This document shows, piece after piece, positions 1 to 6,960 of a stretch of DNA of 27,080 bases (its first letter is position 1; the number at the start of each line of letters is the position of its first letter). The notes under the pieces were generated by a model that worked only from the letters and a program-made list of their open reading frames with translations, did not search any database and had not been told where the DNA came from. The DNA is taken from the NCBI GenBank assembly GCA_934725535.1, contig CAKVBV010000032.1:1-27080 (forward strand), written 5' to 3'. This DNA comes from an uncultured Bacteroidales bacterium (lineage in GTDB: Bacteria > Bacteroidota > Bacteroidia > Bacteroidales > Paludibacteraceae). A program made the position numbers and the translations under genes.

Positions 1-853
1 CGGTCATACCATACGAAGCAGGACCTGCAGCCATGTTGTCGGGGTGCAAAGTACGACCTGTACCACCGCCGGATGCTACAGAGAAGTAAGGCTTGCCTGC
101 CTGGATACGCTCTTTCTTGTAGGTACCAGCCACAGGGTGCTGGAAGCGGGTGGGGTTGGTAGAGTTACCTGTAATAGATACATCTACATTCTCATGCCAC
201 ATGATAGCCACGCCTTCGCGTACATCGTCTGCACCATAGCAGTTGACTTTGGCGCGGGGACCGTTGCTGTATGCCTTGCGGCGTACCTCTTTGAGTTCGC
301 CCGTGTAGTAGTCGAACTCGGTCTGAACATACGTGAAACCGTTTATACGGCTGATAATCATGGCTGCGTCTTTGCCAAGACCGTTGAGGATGATGCGGAG
401 CGGTTTCTTACGCACCTTGTTCGCCATCTCTGCGATTTTGATAGCACCTTCGGCTGCTGCAAAAGACTCATGACCAGCGAGGAAAGCAAAGCACTCGGTG
501 TCCTCGTGGAGGAGACGTGCTGCCAAGTTGCCGTGTCCGAGACCTACTTTGCGGTCGTCAGCCACGCTACCCGGAATACAGAAAGCCTGCAGTCCGATAC
601 CGATAGCCTCGGCAGCCTCAGCGGCGTTCTTGCACCCCTTCTTCAGGGCGATGGCACTACCTACCACATACGCCCACTTGGCGTTCTCGAAGCAGATGCG
701 CTGCGTCTCCTCGCAAGTGAGGTAGGGGTCCAAACCATATTGCTCGCAAATTTGATTTGCTTCTTCAATGCTCTTGATACCATTGGCATTCAAGGCTGCC
801 AGAATTTGCTTTTCGCGACGGTCCTGGCTTTCGAATTGTACGGGACGAATCAT
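1..853 (-). CDS. GGGtGRT family protein (partial, runs off left edge)
   Basis: I translated this frame from the minus strand: it opens MIRPVQFESQDRREKQ and stays open to the window edge, giving 284 codons without a stop. Near the visible end it has the segment SVASGGGTGRTLHPDNMA, the glycine-rich signature that names the GGGtGRT family (PF14057). Other conserved-looking parts are GHGNLAARLLHEDTECFAFLAGHES and the RIILNGLGKDAAMIISRING stretch. No signal peptide or membrane segment is seen, so it is probably cytosolic. The family has no established biochemical function. It lies only 4 bp after the NifU-like gene, so the two are surely co-transcribed, and the upstream stop codon falls in an AAAGGAGTAAG stretch that could act as a ribosome binding site. 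Pairing with a NifU-like scaffold suggests iron-sulfur or redox chemistry, which is inference. Confidence 0.9.
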   Translation of the reverse strand, partial: MIRPVQFESQDRREKQILAALNANGIKSIEEANQICEQYGLDPYLTCEETQRICFENAKWAYVVGSAIALKKGCKNAAEAAEAIGIGLQAFCIPGSVADDRKVGLGHGNLAARLLHEDTECFAFLAGHESFAAAEGAIKIAEMANKVRKKPLRIILNGLGKDAAMIISRINGFTYVQTEFDYYTGELKEVRRKAYSNGPRAKVNCYGADDVREGVAIMWHENVDVSITGNSTNPTRFQHPVAGTYKKERIQAGKPYFSVASGGGTGRTLHPDNMAAGPASYGMT

Positions 854-857
854 AGTC

Positions 858-1559
858 TTACTCCTTTCTTGGGTCAATAGATTTAACTGCGCCCTGCTCC
901 TTGGTGGTACGACCATAGGTGCCGGTTACTTGTTTGAGAGCCTCGTCAGCGGGTACGCCTTTCTTGACGGCGTCCATAAATTTGCCCATGTGGACGTACT
1001 CGTAGCCGCAAATCTCGTTGTCCTCATCGAGGAACTGACGGGTGATATAGCCTTCGGTGAGTTGCAGATAACGTGCGCCCTTTGCCTTGGTGCTGTAGAG
1101 GGTACCGGTTTGGCTAACCAATCCCTTGCCGAGGTCTTCGAGTCCTGCGCCGATAGCCAAACCACCCTCACTGAAAGCGGACTGGGTACGACCGTAAACG
1201 ATTTGGAGGAACAACTCGCGCATTGCGGTGTTGATAGCATCGCACACGAGGTCGGTGTTCAGTGCCTCGAGGATAGTCTTGCCCGGAAGAATCTCTGCCG
1301 CCATAGCAGCCGAGTGGGTCATACCCGAGCAGCCGATGGTCTCTACGAGCGCTTCTTCGATAACACCGTCTTTGACGTTCAAACTCAGTTTGCATGCGCC
1401 TTGTTGTGGAGCGCACCATCCCACACCGTGGGTCATGCCGGAGATGTCTTTAATCTCTTTGGCTTTCACCCATTTGCCCTCTTCGGGAATGGGTGCGGGT
1501 CCGTGATGAGGACCTTTAGCCACCTGGCACATGTTTTGTACCTCTTTGCTGTAAATCAT
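858..1559 (-). CDS. NifU-like iron-sulfur cluster assembly scaffold protein
   Basis: 233 residues. The protein belongs to the NifU N-terminal/IscU-like fold class, in which three conserved cysteines hold a nascent Fe-S cluster. Cysteines visible in plausible positions are in GVGWCAPQQGACKL (near residue 50), ETIGCSGMTHS (near 75) and DLVCDAIN (near 105). It is longer than a typical IscU of about 130 residues: the C-terminal half (GLVSQTGTLYSTKAKGARYLQLTEGY onward) is an extension of the kind found in versions paired with GGGtGRT proteins. No isc, suf or cysteine desulfurase gene is nearby, so it is probably a dedicated partner of the downstream gene rather than the housekeeping scaffold. First gene of a two-gene operon with its own promoter at 1678-1708. 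Family assignment is firm; the specific role is unknown. Confidence 0.85.
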   Translation of the reverse strand: MIYSKEVQNMCQVAKGPHHGPAPIPEEGKWVKAKEIKDISGMTHGVGWCAPQQGACKLSLNVKDGVIEEALVETIGCSGMTHSAAMAAEILPGKTILEALNTDLVCDAINTAMRELFLQIVYGRTQSAFSEGGLAIGAGLEDLGKGLVSQTGTLYSTKAKGARYLQLTEGYITRQFLDEDNEICGYEYVHMGKFMDAVKKGVPADEALKQVTGTYGRTTKEQGAVKSIDPRKE

Positions 1560-1590
1560 AACTTTTGTTTAATTAAGAATTAAGAATTGA

Positions 1591-1659
1591 GAATGAAGAA
1601 TTGTATGTCTTCGTCTGCCCCTTTTTGTAGTTGCATCTCTCATTTTTAATTCATCATTC
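1591..1659. repeat. AT-rich inverted repeat in the leader of the NifU-like gene
   Basis: GAATGAAGAATT (1591-1602) and AATTCATCATTC (1648-1659) are complementary with one mismatch, so the minus-strand leader can form a 12-bp stem. The flanks (1570-1605) are degenerate AATTAAG/AATTGAG tandem units. Similar AATTCATAATTC units recur at 5467-5495, downstream of rarA, so this looks like a dispersed AT-rich intergenic repeat rather than a gene-specific regulator. Confidence 0.5.
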
Positions 1660-1677
1660 ATAATTGTTTTGGGACTG

Positions 1678-1708
1678 CAAAATTAGTCTTTTTCTTGTAT
1701 ATCCGCAA
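1678..1708 (-). promoter_or_regulatory. Promoter for NifU-like/GGGtGRT operon
   Basis: On the minus strand, TTG (1706-1708) is followed after exactly 20 bp by TAATTTTG (1678-1685). This matches the primary sigma factor consensus of Bacteroidota (TTTG about 20 bp from TAnnTTTG). Transcription would start near 1671, leaving a leader of about 110 nt. Its -33 element is interleaved with that of the divergent promoter at 1695-1725. Confidence 0.75.
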
Positions 1709-1725
1709 GTTTTTTGTTACCTTTG
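1695..1725 (+). promoter_or_regulatory. Promoter for the GHL10 gene
   Basis: TTG (1695-1697), 20 bp, then TACCTTTG (1718-1725), a full Bacteroidota-type promoter. The predicted start near 1732 gives a leader of only about 18 nt before the GTG at 1750. It overlaps the divergent promoter on the other strand. Confidence 0.8.
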
Positions 1726-1749
1726 CAGTCCAAATAAAAATTTTGCGAA

Positions 1750-2937
1750 GTGAAGAAGTCAATTTTGTTATCCCTATTAGTGGGTGCAGTGTCGTTGGTA
1801 TGGGCGGCAGAGCCGCATTTTCGTGCCACGTGGGTGAGCAGTGTGAGCAATATCGATTGGCCGCAGAAGGACGCTGTGGGCAATGAGGCAAAGCAAAAAG
1901 CCGATATGCTCAATATGCTGGACGCTTTTCAGGCGATGCACCTCAACGCTATTATTTTTCAGGTGCGCCCTACGGCAGACGCCCTCTATCCGTCGAAATT
2001 CGAGCCGTGGAGTGCATGGCTGACAGGCAAACAGGGTACTCCCGCAGGTTATGACCCGTTGGCATTTGTGTGCGAGGAGGCACATAAGCGTGGTATAGAT
2101 GTGCACGTGTGGATTAACCCCTATCGTGTTACGATTGCGGGCGGCAAGATAGAGGATTTGGCAAGCACGCACGTCTTCCGCCAGCACCCTGAGTGGTTCT
2201 GGAAATACGGCAAGCAATGGTATTTCGAGCCCGGTCTGGACGAGACACGCGACTGGTTGTGCTCCGTGGTGGCTGAATTGGTGACGAACTATGACATAGA
2301 GGCTATTCACATGGACGACTATTTCTACCCCTATTCTATTAAAGGTCAGGCACTTCCTGACTCGGCGTGCTTTGCTGCGCACCCGCGTGGCTACACGAAT
2401 ATCGAGGATTGGCGTCGGCATAACGTGGACCTTGCCATTCAGGATATTCACGAAACCATTCAGCGTATCAAGCCCAATGTGGAGTTCGGTATCTCGCCAT
2501 TTGGCATTTGGCGCAACAAGCAGAATGACCCACGCGGCAGCGAGACCAACGGTTTGCAGAACTATGATGCCCTCTATGCGGATATTCTGCTATGGATGGA
2601 GAAAGGTTGGATTGACTACGTGGTGCCGCAATTGTATTGGGAGATAGGTAAGAAGGTTGCCGATTATGCCGTGTTGGCACGGTGGTGGGCTGAACATTCG
2701 TACGGGTGCAAAGTATATATCGGTATGGCACCTTATAAATTAGGCGACCCGAAAGGTGCAGAGGCTTGGCGCAAGGGTAATGAGATTTGCAGGCAACTGC
2801 GACTGAATGAGACTATTGAGGGCATTCAAGGGGAGTGCTACTTCTCGGCACAGTCATTGCTACACAACAAGGCGGGCATTGCCGACAGTTTGCGGACGAC
2901 GTTCTATCCCACGTATATCTCAGCACCGAGAAAGTAG
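1750..2937 (+). CDS. Secreted glycoside hydrolase-like protein, GHL10/DUF187 (YngK-like)
   Basis: 395 residues beginning at a GTG codon. The first 19 or so residues (MKKSILLSLLVGAVSLVWA) form a signal peptide with cleavage before AEPHFRATW, so the product is exported. The rest is a TIM-barrel glycosidase-like domain of family PF02638 (GHL10, formerly DUF187): RATWVSSVSNIDWP at the start, NAIIFQVRPTADALYPS, GIDVHVWINPYRV, EAIHMDDYFYPY, FGISPFGIWRN and DYVVPQLYWEIG in order. The acidic DDYF motif is a likely active-site element. The family is linked to carbohydrate or peptidoglycan breakdown, but the substrate here is not shown. Length is close to the single-domain form, with no T9SS sorting domain or lipobox, so a periplasmic location is likely. 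Stand-alone gene between a divergent promoter and a convergent terminator hairpin. Confidence 0.9.
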   Translation: MKKSILLSLLVGAVSLVWAAEPHFRATWVSSVSNIDWPQKDAVGNEAKQKADMLNMLDAFQAMHLNAIIFQVRPTADALYPSKFEPWSAWLTGKQGTPAGYDPLAFVCEEAHKRGIDVHVWINPYRVTIAGGKIEDLASTHVFRQHPEWFWKYGKQWYFEPGLDETRDWLCSVVAELVTNYDIEAIHMDDYFYPYSIKGQALPDSACFAAHPRGYTNIEDWRRHNVDLAIQDIHETIQRIKPNVEFGISPFGIWRNKQNDPRGSETNGLQNYDALYADILLWMEKGWIDYVVPQLYWEIGKKVADYAVLARWWAEHSYGCKVYIGMAPYKLGDPKGAEAWRKGNEICRQLRLNETIEGIQGECYFSAQSLLHNKAGIADSLRTTFYPTYISAPRK

Positions 2938-2963
2938 TATATATCTGATATGCAACTATATAG

Positions 2964-2997
2964 GAATGCCCCACTTGTTTTTGCAGGTGGGGCATTC
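2964..2997. terminator. Bidirectional terminator hairpin
   Basis: GAATGCCCCACTTG (2964-2977), a 6-nt loop, then CAGGTGGGGCATTC (2984-2997): a 14-bp stem with one wobble pair. It lies between the convergent ends of the GHL10 gene (2937) and recF (3015). The T-tract is weak on both strands, so this rests on the stem and the position. Confidence 0.7.
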
Positions 2998-3014
2998 TTG
3001 TGTGGTTGGAGGTA

Positions 3015-4154
3015 TTAAAAATTGCAGACCTCTACTTCTCCTTGGCTGACATGGAAGATAACAGCACGCTTAGGCAAGTCAGCAACTTCTGTTTGTCGTA
3101 GAATACTTGTCAAGTGCTGTCGGTCGGTGTCGGTGATGAATATCTGCCCGAAGCGGTTGTCTGCCGTCAAGCGGATTATTTGCTCCACTCGCTCACTATC
3201 CAACTTGTCGAAAATGTCGTCCAACAATAGTATCGGGTTGCCATTGTCCATCGTCTGTCCGAGGTATAGTGCCTGCCCCAATTTCATAGCTAAAAGGAAC
3301 GTCTTTTGTTGTCCCTGACTACCTACCCTCTTCAAAGGATAGTCACCGAGGTACATCTCCAACTCGTCCTTGTGCACACCTTGGCTGCTCCATCCGAGTA
3401 TCAGGTCGCGCGACCGTGTGCGTGCAAAGGCTTCTATCAAGTTGCGCTCCTGCAATTGTGACACATAGCGTAGCGCAGGTTGTTCCTTGTCGCCCGAGAT
3501 GGTGGCATACACCTCCAGGAAATACGGTATAAACTGCCCGATGAACTGCTGTCTCTCCTTATATATATAGGTGGCATGCTCCGCCAATTGCACCTCTATC
3601 ACCTCGAACAGGTCTGTCGGTACAGCACTTGCATGTGTATCTTCATACTGCTTGAGCAGGGCGTTGCGCTGTTTGAGCAAGGCATTGTACTGCGTCAGAT
3701 GCTCCAAATACAGGCGATTGTACTGCGAAATCACCCCGTCCATAAAGCGCCTGCGCTCATCACTACCCTCACTGACCAACTCGCTGTCCTGCGGACTCAC
3801 CATTACCAAAGGTATCAGTCCGATATGGTCTATCAGGCGTTTGTAGTCCTTCTTCCCCCGTCGGAACTGCTTCTTCACACCCCGTTTGATACCGCAACTG
3901 ACAGACACCTCCTCGTTGTCATTGTGCATTGCATACACCCCTTGCAGCATAGCGAGGTCTTCGCCATGTGTAATGTTCTGACTGTCAATGGTGTTGTATG
4001 CCGATTTGGTGAAACTAAGGTAGTAGATAGCATCCAAGATATTCGTCTTACCCTGCCCGTTCAGCCCGATAAAACAATTCAGTTTATCCGAGAAACGCAG
4101 GCTCGCCTCTCGGATATTCTTATAGTTCAATATGTTCAGTTCACGGAGAAACAC
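3015..4154 (-). CDS. recF: DNA replication and repair protein RecF
   Basis: 379 residues, full length for RecF, which loads RecA at single-strand gaps and stalled forks. The SMC-like ATPase motifs are all visible: Walker A GLNGQGKTN near residue 33, the signature GSQGQQKT near 285, and Walker B ILLLDDIFDKLD near 315. The start is a GTG at 4154; the only nearby in-frame ATG upstream is followed by a TAG, so the GTG is required. The gene begins 7 bp after the response regulator stop and so probably shares its transcript. This is not the dnaA-dnaN-recF arrangement seen in many bacteria. Confidence 0.95.
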   Translation of the reverse strand: MFLRELNILNYKNIREASLRFSDKLNCFIGLNGQGKTNILDAIYYLSFTKSAYNTIDSQNITHGEDLAMLQGVYAMHNDNEEVSVSCGIKRGVKKQFRRGKKDYKRLIDHIGLIPLVMVSPQDSELVSEGSDERRRFMDGVISQYNRLYLEHLTQYNALLKQRNALLKQYEDTHASAVPTDLFEVIEVQLAEHATYIYKERQQFIGQFIPYFLEVYATISGDKEQPALRYVSQLQERNLIEAFARTRSRDLILGWSSQGVHKDELEMYLGDYPLKRVGSQGQQKTFLLAMKLGQALYLGQTMDNGNPILLLDDIFDKLDSERVEQIIRLTADNRFGQIFITDTDRQHLTSILRQTEVADLPKRAVIFHVSQGEVEVCNF

Positions 4155-4161
4155 GTGCTAT

Positions 4162-5328
4162 TTACGCATACGCCGCCACGTCCTCTGCGTTTATCGTGTC
4201 TCCCGACAGAATGATAAGCCTTTCCACCACATTGCGCAGTTCGCGGATATTGCCCGGCCAATGGTGCTGTTGCAACGCTATGACGGCGTCATCGGCAAAG
4301 TTCTTCACTTTCCATCCCTGCTCATTGCAAATCAACTGCGCGAAATGATTAACCAATAGTGGTATATCCTCTTTCCTTTCCTCCAAGTCGGGTACATGGA
4401 TAGGTATCACATTCAGGCGGTGAAACAGGTCTTCACGGAAGTGTCCTGCCTCAATCTCTTTGTGCAAGTCCTTGTTAGTGGCGGCTATCACACGCACATT
4501 CACCTTGATAGTCTTGTCGCTACCCACGCGCGTAATCTCGTTCTCCTGCAATGCCCGCAACACCTTTGTTTGGGCACTGAGACTCATATCGCCTATCTCG
4601 TCCAAGAACAATGTACCGCCATCGGCTTGCTCAAACTTGCCTGCACGGTCTTTTACTGCTCCCGTGAAACTGCCCTTCATGTGCCCAAACAACTCACTCT
4701 CAATCAGTTCGCTCGGTATAGCCGCACAGTTCACCTCCACCATCGGTCCACCGGCACGCGCACTATTCTCGTGTATCAGATGTGCCACTACTTCTTTACC
4801 CGTACCATTGGAGCCCGTGATGAGTACACGCGCTTCAGTAGGTGCCACCTTGTCTATAATCGCGCGCACGTGCATAATGGCAGGACTCTCGCCTATCATC
4901 TGATTCTTGGTACCAATCTTCTTGCGCAGCACTTTGGTCTCCTGTACTAACGACTTATGATCCAACGCATGCTTCGTGGTCAGTAGCAGACGATTGAGGT
5001 CCAACGGCTTCTCTATGAAATCAAAAGCACCGTTTTTCAGAGCCTCCACAGCCGTCTCCACGGTGCCATGCCCTGAAATCATCACCACGGGAACATCCTC
5101 GCCACCAATCTGCTGAATGCCTTTGTGGTACGCCGTCAGGAACTCCAAACCGTCCATCTCGGGCATTTTTACATCCGAGAATATCAGGTTGTACACGCCT
5201 GTCAGAGCCTTATCCAAGCCCTTTTTCCCGTCTTCCACGGTCTCCACGGTGTACCCTTCGAACTCCAAAATCTCTTTCAGCGTGTTGCGTATTGCACGTT
5301 CGTCGTCAATTACCAAAATCTTTGCCAT
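4162..5328 (-). CDS. NtrC-type response regulator without a DNA-binding domain
   Basis: 388 residues. An N-terminal receiver (about 1-125) shows IDDE near residue 7, the phospho-acceptor in FSDVKMPEMDG and the EKPLD lysine. A linker leads to a sigma-54 AAA+ domain (about 140-375) with Walker A GSNGTGKE, the sigma-54 contact loop as GSFTGA, Walker B GGTLFLDEIGD, and the arginine-finger region FREDLFHRLNVIPIHVP. Translation ends shortly after NIRELRNVVERLIILSG, with only 13 residues following, so the Fis-type helix-turn-helix normally at the C-terminus is absent. The reading frame is intact to a TAA. Similar HTH-less versions are, to my recollection, common in Bacteroidota. No histidine kinase or rpoN is in the window. 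It may activate sigma-54 RNA polymerase from solution. It has its own promoter and leads into recF. Confidence 0.9.
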   Translation of the reverse strand: MAKILVIDDERAIRNTLKEILEFEGYTVETVEDGKKGLDKALTGVYNLIFSDVKMPEMDGLEFLTAYHKGIQQIGGEDVPVVMISGHGTVETAVEALKNGAFDFIEKPLDLNRLLLTTKHALDHKSLVQETKVLRKKIGTKNQMIGESPAIMHVRAIIDKVAPTEARVLITGSNGTGKEVVAHLIHENSARAGGPMVEVNCAAIPSELIESELFGHMKGSFTGAVKDRAGKFEQADGGTLFLDEIGDMSLSAQTKVLRALQENEITRVGSDKTIKVNVRVIAATNKDLHKEIEAGHFREDLFHRLNVIPIHVPDLEERKEDIPLLVNHFAQLICNEQGWKVKNFADDAVIALQQHHWPGNIRELRNVVERLIILSGDTINAEDVAAYA

Positions 5329-5377
5329 AGTTTTAATGTATTAAGTGTAAGCGGTATTGTGTTTCTAAAATCGACTG

Positions 5378-5408
5378 CAAAGTTACACAATTATTTTTAA
5401 CTACACAA
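5378..5408 (-). promoter_or_regulatory. Promoter for response regulator-recF
   Basis: Minus strand: TTG (5406-5408), 20 bp, TAACTTTG (5378-5385). Predicted start near 5371 gives a leader of about 43 nt before the ATG at 5328. Confidence 0.8.
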
Positions 5409-5466
5409 TACTTTACTAAAAATAATGCAGAAATCTTCATAAATTACTCCGTGTATATACTTACAA

Positions 5467-5497
5467 CTCTTAATTTATAATTCATAATTCTTTATTA
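5467..5497. repeat. AT-rich degenerate repeat downstream of rarA
   Basis: Units of the form TTAATTTATAATTCATAATTC sit directly after the rarA stop codon and resemble the AT-rich units at 1570-1605 and 1648-1667. No terminator hairpin is apparent between rarA and the next promoter. Confidence 0.4.
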
Positions 5498-6775
5498 TCA
5501 ACTCTCCCATAGGTGTTTCATCCACTCTGCCATCTTCTGCTCTTGCGGACTGCCCTGTGCCTGCCAGAAGTGCGTCCCCACCAACTCGTCGGGCATAAAC
5601 TGCTGTTTTACAAAGTGATTCGGGTAGTCATGCGCATACTTGTACCCGTCGCTGTACCCCAAATCCTTCATCAGTTTCGTGGGCGCGTTCCTCAGATGCA
5701 GAGGCACAGGCAGGTTGCCCGTCTTCTCCACCGTCTCCAATGCCGCATCTATCGCCAAGTATGCCGAATTGGACTTCTGCGAGGTCGCCAGATACACCGT
5801 GGCCATCGCCAACGGTATCCGTCCTTCAGGCCAGCCTATCTTGGTCAGCGTATCAAAACAGGCATTGGCTACCAGCATCGCATTCGGGTTCGCCAAACCG
5901 ATATCCTCACTGGCAGAAATCACTAACCGGCGGGCTATAAACTTCGGGTCCTCACCCGCCGCCACCATCCGTGCCAGCCAATACAACGCCGCATCGGGGT
6001 CACTCCCGCGGATGGATTTGATAAACGCCGAGATAATGTCATAGTGCAACTCACCGTCCTTGTCGTACTGCACCGGATTCTGCTGCAACTCCCGCGTCAC
6101 CGTCTCATTATCTATCACGCGCACGCCCGCATTAGTCACCAACTCAATGATATTCAGCAACTTCCTTGCATCGCCACCAGAGTAGCGCAGCAGGCTGTCC
6201 GTCTCCTTCACCTCAATATGCAGCGAACGGAGATACGCGTCGTCATTCAGTGCGTGGTGCATCAGTTCCAGCAAGTCTTCCTTGTCCAACGGCTTCAGCA
6301 CATACACCTGACAGCGGCTCAGCAATGGCGTTATCACCTCAAACGACGGGTTCTCTGTCGTGGCTCCAATCAGCGTCACCGTACCCTCTTCCACGGCACC
6401 TAACAGACTGTCTTGCTGCGATTTGGAGAACCTGTGTATCTCATCTATGAACAATATCGGTGCGCGTCTGTCTGCTGTCGCAGCAAAGATGCCGCTGTTC
6501 ATGGCCATCGTGCGTTTGGCTTTGTCTATCACATCGCGCACTTCCTTCACACCGCTCGTCACTGCCGACAGCGTATAGAACGGGCGTTCCAATTCATGCG
6601 CAATGATGCGTGCCAGCGTCGTCTTGCCCACCCCGGGAGGCCCCCATAGGATAAAACTGCTCAGATTGCCGCTTTCTATCATCTTGCGCAGCACGGCTCC
6701 CTCACCCACGAGGTGCTTCTGCCCGAAATATCCGTCCAATGTCTGCGGTCGCAACCGCTCTGCCAATGGTAACAT
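5498..6775 (-). CDS. rarA: Replication-associated recombination protein A (RarA/MgsA AAA+ ATPase)
   Basis: 425 residues, normal for the RarA/MgsA/WRNIP1 family, which acts at stalled replication forks alongside SSB and RecA. It opens MLPLAERLRPQTLDGYFGQKH, as clamp-loader-like family members do. Walker A is WGPPGVGKTT near residue 45, Walker B ILFIDEIHRFSKSQQDSLL near 125, and sensor 1 LIGATTENPSFEV near 155. The C-terminal half has the family's helical and tetramerisation regions (SAFIKSIRGSDPDAALYWLARM, ASEDIGLANPNA). A monocistronic unit: its promoter lies directly upstream and the next gene down has its own promoter. The neighbourhood recF-rarA is thematically consistent (fork repair), although the two are separately transcribed. 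Confidence 0.95.
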   Translation of the reverse strand: MLPLAERLRPQTLDGYFGQKHLVGEGAVLRKMIESGNLSSFILWGPPGVGKTTLARIIAHELERPFYTLSAVTSGVKEVRDVIDKAKRTMAMNSGIFAATADRRAPILFIDEIHRFSKSQQDSLLGAVEEGTVTLIGATTENPSFEVITPLLSRCQVYVLKPLDKEDLLELMHHALNDDAYLRSLHIEVKETDSLLRYSGGDARKLLNIIELVTNAGVRVIDNETVTRELQQNPVQYDKDGELHYDIISAFIKSIRGSDPDAALYWLARMVAAGEDPKFIARRLVISASEDIGLANPNAMLVANACFDTLTKIGWPEGRIPLAMATVYLATSQKSNSAYLAIDAALETVEKTGNLPVPLHLRNAPTKLMKDLGYSDGYKYAHDYPNHFVKQQFMPDELVGTHFWQAQGSPQEQKMAEWMKHLWES

Positions 6776-6805
6776 AACTAAGTTGAAGGTCTAATATCCA
6801 ATTTG

Positions 6806-6836
6806 CAAAGATACTGCTATTTCTTTGATTTCGCAA
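6806..6836 (-). promoter_or_regulatory. rarA promoter
   Basis: Minus strand: TTG (6834-6836), 20 bp, TATCTTTG (6806-6813). Start predicted near 6799, about 24 nt before the ATG at 6775. An 11-bp-period repeat array begins 38 bp upstream. Confidence 0.8.
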
Positions 6837-6873
6837 ATCAAGTGCGTTGATTTCACAAAAAACAGATTTTATT

Positions 6874-6906
6874 CACTCGCTATCCACCCGTTATCCACTC
6901 GTATAT
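6874..6906. repeat. 11-bp-period tandem array A (3 units)
   Basis: Three consecutive 11-bp units on the plus strand: CACTCGCTATC, CACCCGTTATC, CACTCGTATAT. Two boundaries include TTATCCAC or CTATCCAC, close to a DnaA box. It lies upstream of the rarA promoter and belongs with the arrays at 13299, 17454 and 18267. Confidence 0.7.
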
Positions 6907-6918
6907 ATAAAGGTCTTT

Positions 6919-6938
6919 TCAAACAGAGGGATGTTTGA
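6919..6938 (-). terminator. Weak hairpin after the six-gene operon
   Basis: TCAAACA, 6-nt loop, TGTTTGA: a 7-bp stem 23 bp past the last gene of the operon. There is no clear U-tract, so it is only a possible terminator. Confidence 0.3.
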
Positions 6939-6960
6939 TGGATTTTGTGTTCAGCAATCG

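Noticed and set aside
44..1583. Long plus-strand frames opposite the NifU-like and GGGtGRT genes
   Set aside because: They are antisense to well-conserved proteins, lack family features and follow from the codon bias of the true genes. The same holds for long antisense frames at 13655-14911, 16250-17383, 18914-20098 and 20958-21797.
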